A DNA stretch of 64,000 bases from positions 124,001-188,000 of the forward strand of contig JBJYZC010000002.1 in the NCBI GenBank assembly GCA_046263755.1. Direction: 5' to 3'. The notes beneath the pieces were generated by a model, which was given only the letters and a program-made list of their open reading frames with translations, was not told the DNA's origin and did not search any database. Below are positions 8,387-17,078 of the stretch, one piece after another. The stretch comes from Lachnocurva sp029100405. Lineage in GTDB: Bacteria > Bacillota > Clostridia > Lachnospirales > Lachnospiraceae. The translations under genes and the position numbers were made by a program. Positions within the stretch are counted from its first letter, which is position 1; every line of letters starts with the position of its first letter.

Positions 8387-8986
8387 TTACTTGTCCGATA
8401 GCAGTTCATCCAGAGTCTTCCCATAAGCCGGCAAAAACTCCTTACAGAAGACGTCTGCTTCCGGATAATCCTTTCGCATGGAGGATACCGCCTTTTCAAT
8501 CGTCTGTCTGGCCGTTCGAAACTCTGTATTTCCGGCGGTTTCTTCCTCTATACACTTGATCAATGCCGAGATCTTGTCAGCAGCTTTGACCAGATGGCGC
8601 ATATAGTCATCGTCCGGACTGCCGTCTCCCTCGAAGATTTCGTCAAAGGATTCCTGCAGATCCTCCGGTAGAAGACGGGTCAGCTGCTCCTCGGCATGAT
8701 GCTCTACTTCCTTGTAGGCTGTCCGGATCTCCTTATTGGAATATTTGACCGGCGTCGGCATGTCTCCCGTAATGATTTCGGAGGCATCATGGTAGATTCC
8801 GATCAGCGCTGCCTTTTCGGCGTCCAGATGCTTTCCGAAGCGGCGGTTGCCGATCAGGCAGAGAGCATGGGCGATCATGGCCACCTCAAGACTGTGTTCG
8901 CTCAGGGATTCCGCCCGGCTCGACCGCATCAGGGCCCAGCGCTCGATATATTTCATTCTGGAAATGGTTGCAAAGAAACTGCTCAT
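8387..8986 (-). CDS. yfbR: 5'-deoxynucleotidase YfbR-like (HD domain)
   Basis: The 199-residue product closely resembles E. coli YfbR: IERWALMRSSRAESLSEHS at the N-terminus, then the HD motif in YHDASEIITGDMPTPVKYSN, and KAADKISALIKCIEE with the later metal-binding Asp. YfbR hydrolyses deoxynucleoside 5'-monophosphates in nucleotide salvage. Length equals the family norm. It is a lone gene, convergent with the AlaX-like gene and divergent from the exporter gene. Confidence 0.9.
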   Translation of the reverse strand: MSSFFATISRMKYIERWALMRSSRAESLSEHSLEVAMIAHALCLIGNRRFGKHLDAEKAALIGIYHDASEIITGDMPTPVKYSNKEIRTAYKEVEHHAEEQLTRLLPEDLQESFDEIFEGDGSPDDDYMRHLVKAADKISALIKCIEEETAGNTEFRTARQTIEKAVSSMRKDYPEADVFCKEFLPAYGKTLDELLSDK

Positions 8987-9082
8987 AAGACCTCCCGGGA
9001 TTTTTCCTCTATCATAAAATCTATAAAAATCCTATACTTTTTAAAAGAATAAGACAACAGAAATACAAATAAGGCAATACAA

Positions 9083-10168
9083 ATGAATACCAAAAACAAT
9101 ATGTCTCCAAATGAGGCCCCGTCCAAAAGCAATCCATACCAGTCTTCCCAGGGAACCCTGCCCAGGCAGAATGCAAAGCAGTCTTCCGAAGAGAAGCAGT
9201 TAAAACGAAAAACCTTCCTTCAGAAGCGCATCGTTGTATTCTTCGGTGCCATGATCTGCTGTGCCCTCTGGGGCTCGGCCTTTCCCTGTGTAAAAATCGG
9301 CATGAAGCTCTTTGCCATCCGGCCGGATCAGACTGCCGATCAGATCCTCTTTGCCGGCTGCCGCTTTGCCCTGGCCGGAATTCTTGTAATTATCGTCGGA
9401 AGCCTTCTCAAAAAGAAGTCCCTGATCCCCAAAAAGCAGGAGCTTCCCTCCATTCTCTGGCTCTGCCTTTTCCAGACAGTCGGTCAGTATTTCTTCTATT
9501 ATATAGGAATCGCCCACACCAGCGGCGTCAACACCTCGATCGTAGACTCCCTTTCGATTTTCCTGTCCATCCTGTCCGCTTCTCTCCTCTTTCGGATGGA
9601 GAAGCTGACCGGGCGGAAGATTTTAGGCTGTATCCTAGGTTTTCTCGGTGTCGTTCTTGTGAATCTGAACGGCGGCGGCTTTAACTTTCATATGACCTGG
9701 ATCGGAGAAGGCATGATCCTCTGCTCGGCCATCACCTATTCCTTCTCTTCGATCTTTGCCAAGATTTTTTCCCGAAAGTCGGATCCGGTCCTTCTTTCCG
9801 GCTGGCAGTTCCTGATCGGCGGCCTGATTTTGTCGGTCGGTGCCATGCTTGCCGGCGCCCGGCCCAAGAGCCTGACGCCCGGATCTTTCCTTCTCTTCCT
9901 CTATCTGGCCTTCATTTCCATGGCTGCCTACACGATCTGGACCATCCTGTTAAAATACAATGATGTCAGTCTGGTCTCGGTCTACGGTTTCATGAACCCG
10001 GTCTTCGGAGTTCTGCTATCGGCCCTCTTCCTCGGAGAAACAGAAGGCCTGAACTGGAATTACCTCCTGTCCCTCATTTTCATAGCTATCGGAATCAACC
10101 TGGTCAACCGCCAGGCGAAGAGAAATGTAAACCAGACAGCAGAAGTGACCAGTCAGAATACAAAATGA
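9083..10168 (+). CDS. DMT-superfamily (EamA) transporter
   Basis: The 361-residue protein has a polar N-terminal tail of about 50 residues and then ten predicted membrane segments in two EamA repeats. The first begins FFGAMICCALWGSAFPCVKIG and the second begins near GEGMILCSAITYSFSSIFAK. Such proteins export metabolites or amino acids, and the substrate is unknown. The Shine-Dalgarno is weak (AAGGC), so the start is less certain. The DUF1292 gene follows after about 105 bp of AT-rich sequence. Confidence 0.85.
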   Translation: MNTKNNMSPNEAPSKSNPYQSSQGTLPRQNAKQSSEEKQLKRKTFLQKRIVVFFGAMICCALWGSAFPCVKIGMKLFAIRPDQTADQILFAGCRFALAGILVIIVGSLLKKKSLIPKKQELPSILWLCLFQTVGQYFFYYIGIAHTSGVNTSIVDSLSIFLSILSASLLFRMEKLTGRKILGCILGFLGVVLVNLNGGGFNFHMTWIGEGMILCSAITYSFSSIFAKIFSRKSDPVLLSGWQFLIGGLILSVGAMLAGARPKSLTPGSFLLFLYLAFISMAAYTIWTILLKYNDVSLVSVYGFMNPVFGVLLSALFLGETEGLNWNYLLSLIFIAIGINLVNRQAKRNVNQTAEVTSQNTK

Positions 10169-10274
10169 TTCTGATTTAAATGAATATTGATAAGAACTGA
10201 TACTGATACTAATACGAATCAGCAGGAATACAAAGTTAAAAAACTGCAAAAAAACAACAGAAAAAGGAGAAAAT

Positions 10275-10562
10275 ATGAGTACAAATGACGCCTACAAGGA
10301 CAGCATGATCGTTTTGAAGGACGAAAGTGGAAACGATGTGGAATACCACTATCTCGAGGAAGTCTTCTATCAGAGCAGGACTTATATCGTCCTGGTTCCG
10401 GAGGCAGAACTGACAGCTCCCGGCGGCCACGTCGTCATCGCCGAATATATCACCGAGGGGGAGGAAGAAGGTATGCTCTACAGCGTAGAGGACGAGGATA
10501 TTCTCCAGGCTGTCTTCGATGTCTTTAAGGAAGATTACAAGGACGTCTTTCGTTTTGCCTGA
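10275..10562 (+). CDS. DUF1292 family protein
   Basis: The 95-residue acidic protein has the DUF1292 pattern: VLKDESGNDVEYHYLEEVFY, then YIVLVPE and ending SVEDEDILQAVFDVFKED. No function is established for this cytosolic family. AAAAGGAGAAAAT precedes the ATG. A strong terminator follows. Confidence 0.85.
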   Translation: MSTNDAYKDSMIVLKDESGNDVEYHYLEEVFYQSRTYIVLVPEAELTAPGGHVVIAEYITEGEEEGMLYSVEDEDILQAVFDVFKEDYKDVFRFA

Positions 10563-10633
10563 GAAACAAAAGAAGCTAAAAGCGGCCGGTCGGAGAGTCT
10601 TCCCATTGCTTCCGAACAAGCCTGCTTAGAAAA

Positions 10634-10671
10634 AGAGAGCGGATGGAATTTTCCACCCGCTCTCTTTTTTT
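10634..10671 (+). terminator. Rho-independent terminator after the DUF1292 gene
   Basis: AGAGAGCGG pairs with CCGCTCTCT (one internal mismatch beyond this in the stem), followed by a run of seven T. It may also serve pgi on the minus strand. Confidence 0.85.
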
Positions 10672-10788
10672 GCACGAATCTTATTTCGATGCTCTTCTAT
10701 TTTCGACTCCTGTACTCCATAGAGAACCGGTCTATATTTCAATACAGATTCTCTTCTCGTTCGGATTGTATGAATACAGATCCTTCAC

Positions 10789-12369
10789 TTAGATCTCAAG
10801 AAGCTTGGCATATTCAGACAGAGCCCCGTCGGTATCGCCGGCCAGGACCTTCTTTGCAAGGGTCTTCCCAAGCTGAACGCCTTCCTGGTCAAAAGAGTTG
10901 ACATTCCAAAGGAAGCCCTGGAACATAACCTTGTTCTCGAAATGAGCCAGAAGTGCACCCAGGGTCTCGGGATTTACTTCCTCGCCGACAAGAATACTGG
11001 AAGGACGGTTTCCTTCGAAGTTCTTGTTGGTGTTTTCATCCTTCTTTCCGCAGGCGAAGGCTACGATCTGGGCTGCAACATTGGCGCAGAGCTTCTGCTG
11101 GCTGGTAGAGCCCTGGATCTCGACGTCGTTCTGAAGCTGGGATTTTTTGAAGCCGACGAACTGCAGGGGAACAATATTGGTTCCCTGATGCAGAAGCTGA
11201 TAGAAGGAATGCTGACCGTTGGTACCCGGTTCGCCGAAAAGAACCGGTCCGGTCACATAGGAAAGTCTCTCGCCGAAACGGTTGACGGACTTGCCGTTGG
11301 ACTCCATGTCCAGCTGCTGGAGATGGGCCGGGAAACGGATCAAAGCCTGGGAATAAGGCAGAACAGCGGTGCTCGGGAAACCGAGAACATTTCTCTCATA
11401 GACACCAATCAGTGCATCCAGCATAGCCGGATTCTTTAAAGGATCCTTCTCCTTGGACTTCTCATCCTCTTCTGCAGCACCCTTCAAGAAGCTTGCGAAC
11501 ACCTCCGGTCCGAAAGCCAGAGAGAGAACGGCTCCGCCGACAGCGGAAGTAGAGGAATAACGGCCGCCGATATAATCATCCATATAGAAGGCATCCAGGA
11601 AGTCCTTGCTATGAGCCAGAGGAGAAGTCTCGGATGTAACAGCGATCATATGCTTTGCCGGATCCAGGCCTTCCTTCTTCAATGCATCCATAACGAATGC
11701 CTGGTTGGTCAGGGTCTCCAATGTGGTACCTGACTTACTTACCAGGATGAAAATTGCGTGAGCGACATCGGTGGAGGCGAGAACCTGGGAAGCATCGTCC
11801 GGGTCTACATTTGAAATGAACTTTGCTTCCATATGGAAGCAGCCCTGCTTCTTAGCCCAATTCTCCAGTGCCAGATACATGGCTCTCGGGCCGAGATCGG
11901 ATCCACCGATACCGATCTGTACAACGGTTGTAAACTTTTCACCCTTGGCATTGGTGATCTCACCGGCATGGACCTTATTGGCAAAGTCTGCGATCCGCTT
12001 CTGCTGCTCCAGGTAGAAAGCCCGCTTATCAACGCCATCTGCTTCTACCTTCTTTCCCAGCTGACCGCGGGTCAGATGATGGAGAACCAGGCGCTTCTCT
12101 CCGGTATTGACTACGTCACCGTTATAGAGATCTTCGAATTTCTCAGCAAGCTGTGCTTCTTCAGCAAGTTTCTTTAAAATGGAAAGGATCTGGTCATCTA
12201 CTGCCTTGGCAGCATAGTTGTAACGAAAGCCGCAGGCGCCGTCTACCGAATACTTCTTGACCCGCTCTCTGCCCTTCTCACCTGACATTGCATCAACGAG
12301 ATCAACACGCTTTGCCTTTTCCAATTCATGAAAGGAAGTCAGGCTATCCAGATTCTTCCACTCGATCAT
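10789..12369 (-). CDS. pgi: Glucose-6-phosphate isomerase
   Basis: The 526-residue product interconverts glucose 6-phosphate and fructose 6-phosphate in the cytosol. It shows the phosphate-binding VSKSGTTLET segment and the signature GTNGQHSFYQLLHQGTN. The open frame reaches 12423, but the start is set at ATG 12369 because CGGAGGTATTTACT precedes it and MIEWKNLDSL opens the conserved region. It stands alone. A TATAAT on the minus strand at 12453-12458 is a possible -10 box. Confidence 0.95.
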   Translation of the reverse strand: MIEWKNLDSLTSFHELEKAKRVDLVDAMSGEKGRERVKKYSVDGACGFRYNYAAKAVDDQILSILKKLAEEAQLAEKFEDLYNGDVVNTGEKRLVLHHLTRGQLGKKVEADGVDKRAFYLEQQKRIADFANKVHAGEITNAKGEKFTTVVQIGIGGSDLGPRAMYLALENWAKKQGCFHMEAKFISNVDPDDASQVLASTDVAHAIFILVSKSGTTLETLTNQAFVMDALKKEGLDPAKHMIAVTSETSPLAHSKDFLDAFYMDDYIGGRYSSTSAVGGAVLSLAFGPEVFASFLKGAAEEDEKSKEKDPLKNPAMLDALIGVYERNVLGFPSTAVLPYSQALIRFPAHLQQLDMESNGKSVNRFGERLSYVTGPVLFGEPGTNGQHSFYQLLHQGTNIVPLQFVGFKKSQLQNDVEIQGSTSQQKLCANVAAQIVAFACGKKDENTNKNFEGNRPSSILVGEEVNPETLGALLAHFENKVMFQGFLWNVNSFDQEGVQLGKTLAKKVLAGDTDGALSEYAKLLEI

Positions 12370-12605
12370 AGTAAATACCTCCGATTCTGATTTGTGTTCA
12401 AGAAAATCCACAACAAATCCCATGGACTTAAAACTTATTATTTTCCTTATGGATTATATCCTATAAGAAGGGATTTTTCCATGATTTTTTGCAATCGTTC
12501 CCATTCCATCCTCCGGTCAGGGCTTTCGTATGGTATCCATTTCTTTCAACTTATAATCAGTAATCCTACATTTATTAAAATTTCATAAAGGATCCGGATC
12601 CTGGC

Positions 12606-12669
12606 TTTACAAGTTTTGATTCGAATGGTATATTGTAGCATGCTACGGTTTTGATCTGTAGCACGCTAC
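12606..12669 (+). promoter_or_regulatory. marR promoter with two palindromic operators
   Basis: TTTACA (12606-12611), a 17-bp spacer and TATATT (12629-12634) form the promoter. Directly after the -10 box is the 12-bp palindrome GTAGCATGCTAC (12635-12646), and a second copy GTAGCACGCTAC follows at 12658-12669, 23 bp centre to centre. Both lie over the transcription start and early leader, where a MarR repressor would block its own operon. The rest of the 12370-12691 gap shows nothing else clear. Confidence 0.8.
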
Positions 12670-12691
12670 TTTTTAATTAGGAGATCTTGGA

Positions 12692-13198
12692 ATGTCTATG
12701 GAAAATAGAATTTTTATGCATTTACTGCAGATCAACCGACTCCTGGAATACAACTTCGGCGAGAATCTGAAAAAGTGGGGCCTCACCTTCTCTCAGGCTC
12801 ACGTTTTAAAGACTTTATATGTAAACCAGGGGCAGGCAACACAGAAGGAGATCGAGAAGCAGCTTGGTGTCTCTCATCCCACTGTCAGTGGTCTGATCCA
12901 CCGTCTGGAAAAGAATGGATATGTGACCTCTGAAATTGATAAGAGAGACAAAAGGAACCGGATCGTCACCCTGACAGACCGGGCCATGGAACACCGTGCG
13001 CTTGTCATGGAAGGGCGAAAGAAGATCGAGAATCTCCTTCTCTCTGATTTTTCTCAAGCAGAAATCACAGAACTGGATTCTCTCCTGGAGCACCTCCTTT
13101 TAAATCTGACAGAGAACCGGGAATATTTTGAAACAAATACCTTCCCAATGCTGGCTTCTCTTATGAATACCAAAAGCAAACAGGGTTTGGAAAGCTGA
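12692..13198 (+). CDS. MarR-family transcriptional regulator
   Basis: The 168-residue protein has the MarR winged helix: GLTFSQAHVLKTLYVNQGQA, the recognition region QKEIEKQLGVSHPTVSGLIH, and the wing SEIDKRDKRNRIVTLT. It lies first in a transcript with two ABC exporter half-transporters, so it most likely represses their expression and senses an exported compound. TTAGGAGATC precedes the ATG at 12692. Two palindromes at its promoter are likely binding sites. Confidence 0.9.
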   Translation: MSMENRIFMHLLQINRLLEYNFGENLKKWGLTFSQAHVLKTLYVNQGQATQKEIEKQLGVSHPTVSGLIHRLEKNGYVTSEIDKRDKRNRIVTLTDRAMEHRALVMEGRKKIENLLLSDFSQAEITELDSLLEHLLLNLTENREYFETNTFPMLASLMNTKSKQGLES

Positions 13199-13283
13199 CA
13201 AGAGATTCGAAAGAAGGATCCCCCTGTTTTTTCATGTGTATAGGAATCATCATCTTATTTTCTTAGAAAGGACGCATTTCAAA

Positions 13284-15017
13284 ATGGTAGTAAAAACACT
13301 GTCGAAAAGCATCCGGGAATACAAGAAGCCCTCGATCCTGTCGCCGGTCTTCGTTGCATTCGAAGTCATCTTCGAATGTATCATCCCCCTTGTCATGGCA
13401 TCTCTGATCGACCACATGAACGGCAGCAGCATGAAACCCATCCTCATGGATGGAATCCTCTTAGTTGCTCTGGCTATGTGCTCTCTCTATTGCGGACGCA
13501 TGGCTGCCATTCAGGCCGCTAAAGCAGCAACCGGCTTTGCAAAGAATTTAAGAAAGGATATGTTCTCCAATATCCAGACCTTCTCCTTTGCCGATGTGGA
13601 TCGATTCTCCACTTCCTCCCTGGTCACTCGAATGACAACGGATACAAGCAATGTACAGAACGCCTATTCCATGATCATCCGGGCCTTGATCCGGGCACCC
13701 TTCATGATTATCTTTGCAGTAATTATGACATTAAGAATCAACGCAAGGATGTCTCTTATTTTTATTGTCATTCTGCCTGTCCTGGCGATTGCTCTGCTTG
13801 GAATCGCAGCTTTCGTACATCCCATCTTCGTTCGGATCTTTAAGAAATATGATGCAATGAATGATTCGGTTCAAGAGAATGTCAACGGGATCCGCGTTGT
13901 GAAATCCTTTGTTCGTGAGGATTATGAAAAGAAGAAATTTGGCAAAAGATCCGCAGACATCCAGAAGGATTTTACACATGTCGAAAAAATATTGGCTCTG
14001 AACTCACCTATTATGATGACAGCGATCTATACTGCAATGCTTCTGGTTTCCTTCCTCGGAGCACGCATCATCATACTGTCCCACGGTTCTTCCCTTACGA
14101 CCGGTCAGCTGTCGTCCTTCATTACCTATGGAGTCCAGATCTTAATCTCTATGATGATGATCTCCATGGTCTTCGTAATGATCATTATGTCTGAAGAGAG
14201 TGCTGAACGTATTGCGGAAGTCCTCACCTATCAGAGCACCCTGGTTTCTCCCGAAAACGGAGAAAAAGAAGTAAAAAACGGCGAGGTCGTCTTCGATCAT
14301 GTTTCCTTCCGCTACTCTGAGAAAGCGAAAAGAGATGCCCTGTCTGACATTTCTCTGACCATTCCCTCCGGCTCCACCCTTGGTATTATCGGCGGCACCG
14401 GATCTTCCAAGACAACTTTGATCCAGCTCATCTCCCGTCTCTATGATGTAAGCCGGGGATCCGTCAAGGTCGGCGGAATCGATGTACGGGATTATGACCT
14501 GGACAGTCTCCGCGATCAGGTTTCGGTTGTTCTCCAGAAGAATGTCCTGTTCTCCGGAACGATTAAGGATAATATGCACTGGGGTGATCCAAAGGCCAGC
14601 GATGAGGACATTGTGAATGCCTGTCGGCTGGCTCAGGCAGATGAATTTATCGAACAATTCCCTCAAAAATACGATACCTGGATTGAACGCGGCGGCTCCA
14701 ATGTCTCCGGCGGTCAGAAACAGCGTCTCTGCATTGCCAGAGCCCTGTTAAAGAAGCCGAAGATCCTGATTTTCGATGATTCCACTTCGGCTGTGGATAC
14801 CAAGACCGATGCTCTGATCCGAAAGGCCATGGAAGAAAAGATCCCGGATACTACCCGGATCATTATTGCCCAGAGAATCTCTTCCGTCCAGGACTGTGAT
14901 CATATCATCGTCATGGACAAGGGCAGGATCGTCGAGGAAGGCACCCACGATGAGCTTCTGCAGGCGAATGGCATCTATCGCGAAATCTATGATTCTCAAA
15001 CCAGAAAGGAGGCCTGA
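13284..15017 (+). CDS. ABC exporter half-transporter, degenerate ATP site
   Basis: The product of about 577 residues has an N-terminal six-helix exporter domain and a C-terminal nucleotide-binding domain. Walker A is GGTGSSKTT and the signature is VSGGQKQRL, but Walker B reads ILIFDDSTSAVD, with Asp in place of the catalytic Glu. This is the pattern of the non-hydrolytic site of heterodimeric exporters such as BmrCD or TM287/288. The frame is open from 13236, but ATG at 13284 follows AAAGGA and starts MVVKTLSKSI. The stop abuts the partner gene. Multidrug or lipid export is inferred. Confidence 0.9.
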   Translation: MVVKTLSKSIREYKKPSILSPVFVAFEVIFECIIPLVMASLIDHMNGSSMKPILMDGILLVALAMCSLYCGRMAAIQAAKAATGFAKNLRKDMFSNIQTFSFADVDRFSTSSLVTRMTTDTSNVQNAYSMIIRALIRAPFMIIFAVIMTLRINARMSLIFIVILPVLAIALLGIAAFVHPIFVRIFKKYDAMNDSVQENVNGIRVVKSFVREDYEKKKFGKRSADIQKDFTHVEKILALNSPIMMTAIYTAMLLVSFLGARIIILSHGSSLTTGQLSSFITYGVQILISMMMISMVFVMIIMSEESAERIAEVLTYQSTLVSPENGEKEVKNGEVVFDHVSFRYSEKAKRDALSDISLTIPSGSTLGIIGGTGSSKTTLIQLISRLYDVSRGSVKVGGIDVRDYDLDSLRDQVSVVLQKNVLFSGTIKDNMHWGDPKASDEDIVNACRLAQADEFIEQFPQKYDTWIERGGSNVSGGQKQRLCIARALLKKPKILIFDDSTSAVDTKTDALIRKAMEEKIPDTTRIIIAQRISSVQDCDHIIVMDKGRIVEEGTHDELLQANGIYREIYDSQTRKEA

Positions 15018-16931
15018 GTGACTATGGAAAAGAAGAAACTTTCCGCCGGAAAGAAAGGAACCGGTAAGCGGCTCTTACAATATATTGCCAAACATTATAA
15101 AGGCCGTCTGATCGTCGTTATGATCTGTATTGTCTTTGCCGGTATTTCCTCTACTGTTGCAAATGTTTTTTTACAGCGGCTGATCGACGATTGCATCACA
15201 CCGGGCCTGAAAAACGGCATGGCCTCCGTTGCCGGTAAACTTACTGCCAATATTCTTTCCATGGCATCGATCTATCTGATTGGTATCTTAGCCAATTTCC
15301 TCTATACCAGGATCATGGCGACCGTCACCCAGGGAACCCTGAAGAATCTCCGGGATGACATGTTTAACCATATGGAAAGCCTGCCCATCAAGTATTTCGA
15401 CACCCATGCCCATGGAGACATCATGTCGACTTATACCAACGATACCGATGCCATCCGACAGATGATCGGCCAGAGTGCTCCGATGATCTTCCAGTCACTT
15501 CTTGCCATCCTGGCCATTGTCATCCTGATGCTTTCTTACAGTTTCTGGCTCTCTCTGATCACAGCGGGCTTCATTTTTCTGATCCTCTCTGTCTCAAAGA
15601 AATATTCCACCCACTCCGCCAAATACATGATGAAGCAGCAAAAGTCCCTGGCCAAAGAAGAAGGCTTCGTGGAGGAGATGCTTGAGGGCACGAAAGTCGT
15701 AAAGGTCTTCGTCCATGAGGATCAAACCATCCGGGATTTTAACAGTTTAAATGAAGACCTCTTCCATGACAGTAACGAGGCCAATCGATCCGGTAACGTC
15801 TTAATGCCTATCGTCGGAAATATCGGAAACCTCATGTACGTCGCCATTGCTTTTGCCGGGGCTCTGATGGCCTTTGGCCATGCGCCAAATATAGGGCTTT
15901 CCGGCATAGGTGTCATGACGGCCGGTATTATCATCTCCTTCCTCGGCGCTGCCCGTCAGCTGTCCCAGACCATAGGACAGGTTTCCATGCAGGTTCCTCT
16001 GATTGCCATGGCCCTTGCCGGCGCAGACCGTGTCTTCGAATTGATCGATCAGAAGCCGGAAGAAGATGAAGGCTATGTCACTCTGGTGAATGCCGAAGAA
16101 GATGCCAATGGAAATCTCACAGAGACTGACCATAAAACCAATCTCTGGGCATGGAAGCATTATCACGAAGCCGACAATACAACCACCTATACCAGGTTGA
16201 CCGGAGATATCCAAATGGAACATGTCGACTTCGGATATACAGACGACAAGCAGATCCTCTATGACATCAGCCTCTATGCAAAACCCGGTCAGAAGATCGC
16301 TTTCGTCGGTGCGACCGGCGCCGGTAAGACCACAATCACGAATCTGATCAACCGTTTCTATGATATTCCGGATGGCAAGATCCGCTATGACGGCATCAAT
16401 ATCAATAAAATCAAAAAACCGGACCTCAGACGTTCTCTCGGTATCGTCCTCCAGGATGTCAATCTCTTTACCGGAACGGTCATGGACAATATCCGGTACG
16501 GAAATCTATCCGCCAGTGACGATGACTGTATCAATGCTGCAAAGCTTGCCAATGCCGATGACTTCATCAGCCGTTTACCGGATGGTTATCAGACGATGCT
16601 GACCGATAACGGATCCGAGCTTTCCCAAGGACAGAGACAGCTCATTTCCATTGCCCGGGCGGCTGTTGCCGATCCTCCGGCTATGATCCTGGATGAGGCG
16701 ACTTCCTCCATTGATACCCGGACCGAAGCCCTGGTACAGAAGGGAATGGACAACCTGATGAAGGGGCGGACCGTATTCGTGATTGCCCATCGTCTTTCGA
16801 CCGTACGAAATTCCGATGCCATCATGGTTTTGGATCATGGTCATATCATTGAGCGTGGAACCCATGATCAGCTTCTGGCACAGAAGGGTGTTTACTATCA
16901 GCTCTATACCGGTGCTTTTGAACTGGAATAA
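15018..16931 (+). CDS. ABC exporter half-transporter, catalytic partner
   Basis: The 637-residue protein has an exporter membrane domain and a nucleotide-binding domain with Walker A GATGAGKTT and canonical Walker B MILDEATSSID. Its signature is LSQGQ rather than LSGGQ, which completes the degenerate site formed with the upstream protein. An insert of roughly 60 residues (about 355-410) precedes the ATPase domain. GTG 15018 lies 5 bp after AAAGGAGG; ATG 15024 is an alternative. It is translationally coupled to the upstream gene. Confidence 0.9.
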   Translation: MTMEKKKLSAGKKGTGKRLLQYIAKHYKGRLIVVMICIVFAGISSTVANVFLQRLIDDCITPGLKNGMASVAGKLTANILSMASIYLIGILANFLYTRIMATVTQGTLKNLRDDMFNHMESLPIKYFDTHAHGDIMSTYTNDTDAIRQMIGQSAPMIFQSLLAILAIVILMLSYSFWLSLITAGFIFLILSVSKKYSTHSAKYMMKQQKSLAKEEGFVEEMLEGTKVVKVFVHEDQTIRDFNSLNEDLFHDSNEANRSGNVLMPIVGNIGNLMYVAIAFAGALMAFGHAPNIGLSGIGVMTAGIIISFLGAARQLSQTIGQVSMQVPLIAMALAGADRVFELIDQKPEEDEGYVTLVNAEEDANGNLTETDHKTNLWAWKHYHEADNTTTYTRLTGDIQMEHVDFGYTDDKQILYDISLYAKPGQKIAFVGATGAGKTTITNLINRFYDIPDGKIRYDGININKIKKPDLRRSLGIVLQDVNLFTGTVMDNIRYGNLSASDDDCINAAKLANADDFISRLPDGYQTMLTDNGSELSQGQRQLISIARAAVADPPAMILDEATSSIDTRTEALVQKGMDNLMKGRTVFVIAHRLSTVRNSDAIMVLDHGHIIERGTHDQLLAQKGVYYQLYTGAFELE

Positions 16932-16974
16932 AGACAAACATCAAGTCAAAAGCTGCTTTTGACTCTGGACAAAA

Positions 16975-17028
16975 AAGGGGCTGTGAAAAAATGATGATCT
17001 CATTTTTTCACAGCCCCTTCTCTTTTTT
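16975..17028. terminator. Long bidirectional terminator
   Basis: A perfect 20-bp stem (16975-16994 with 17000-17019) is followed by TCTTTTTTT on the plus strand and by a T-run on the minus strand. It ends both the ABC operon and the convergent amt gene. A third copy of the half-stem, TTTCACAGCCCCTTT, lies at 17043-17058 and could form an alternative hairpin. Confidence 0.9.
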
Positions 17029-17078
17029 TCATGAGCTGATTATTTCACAGCCCCTTTTTCCATATCATGCAGAAGCTT

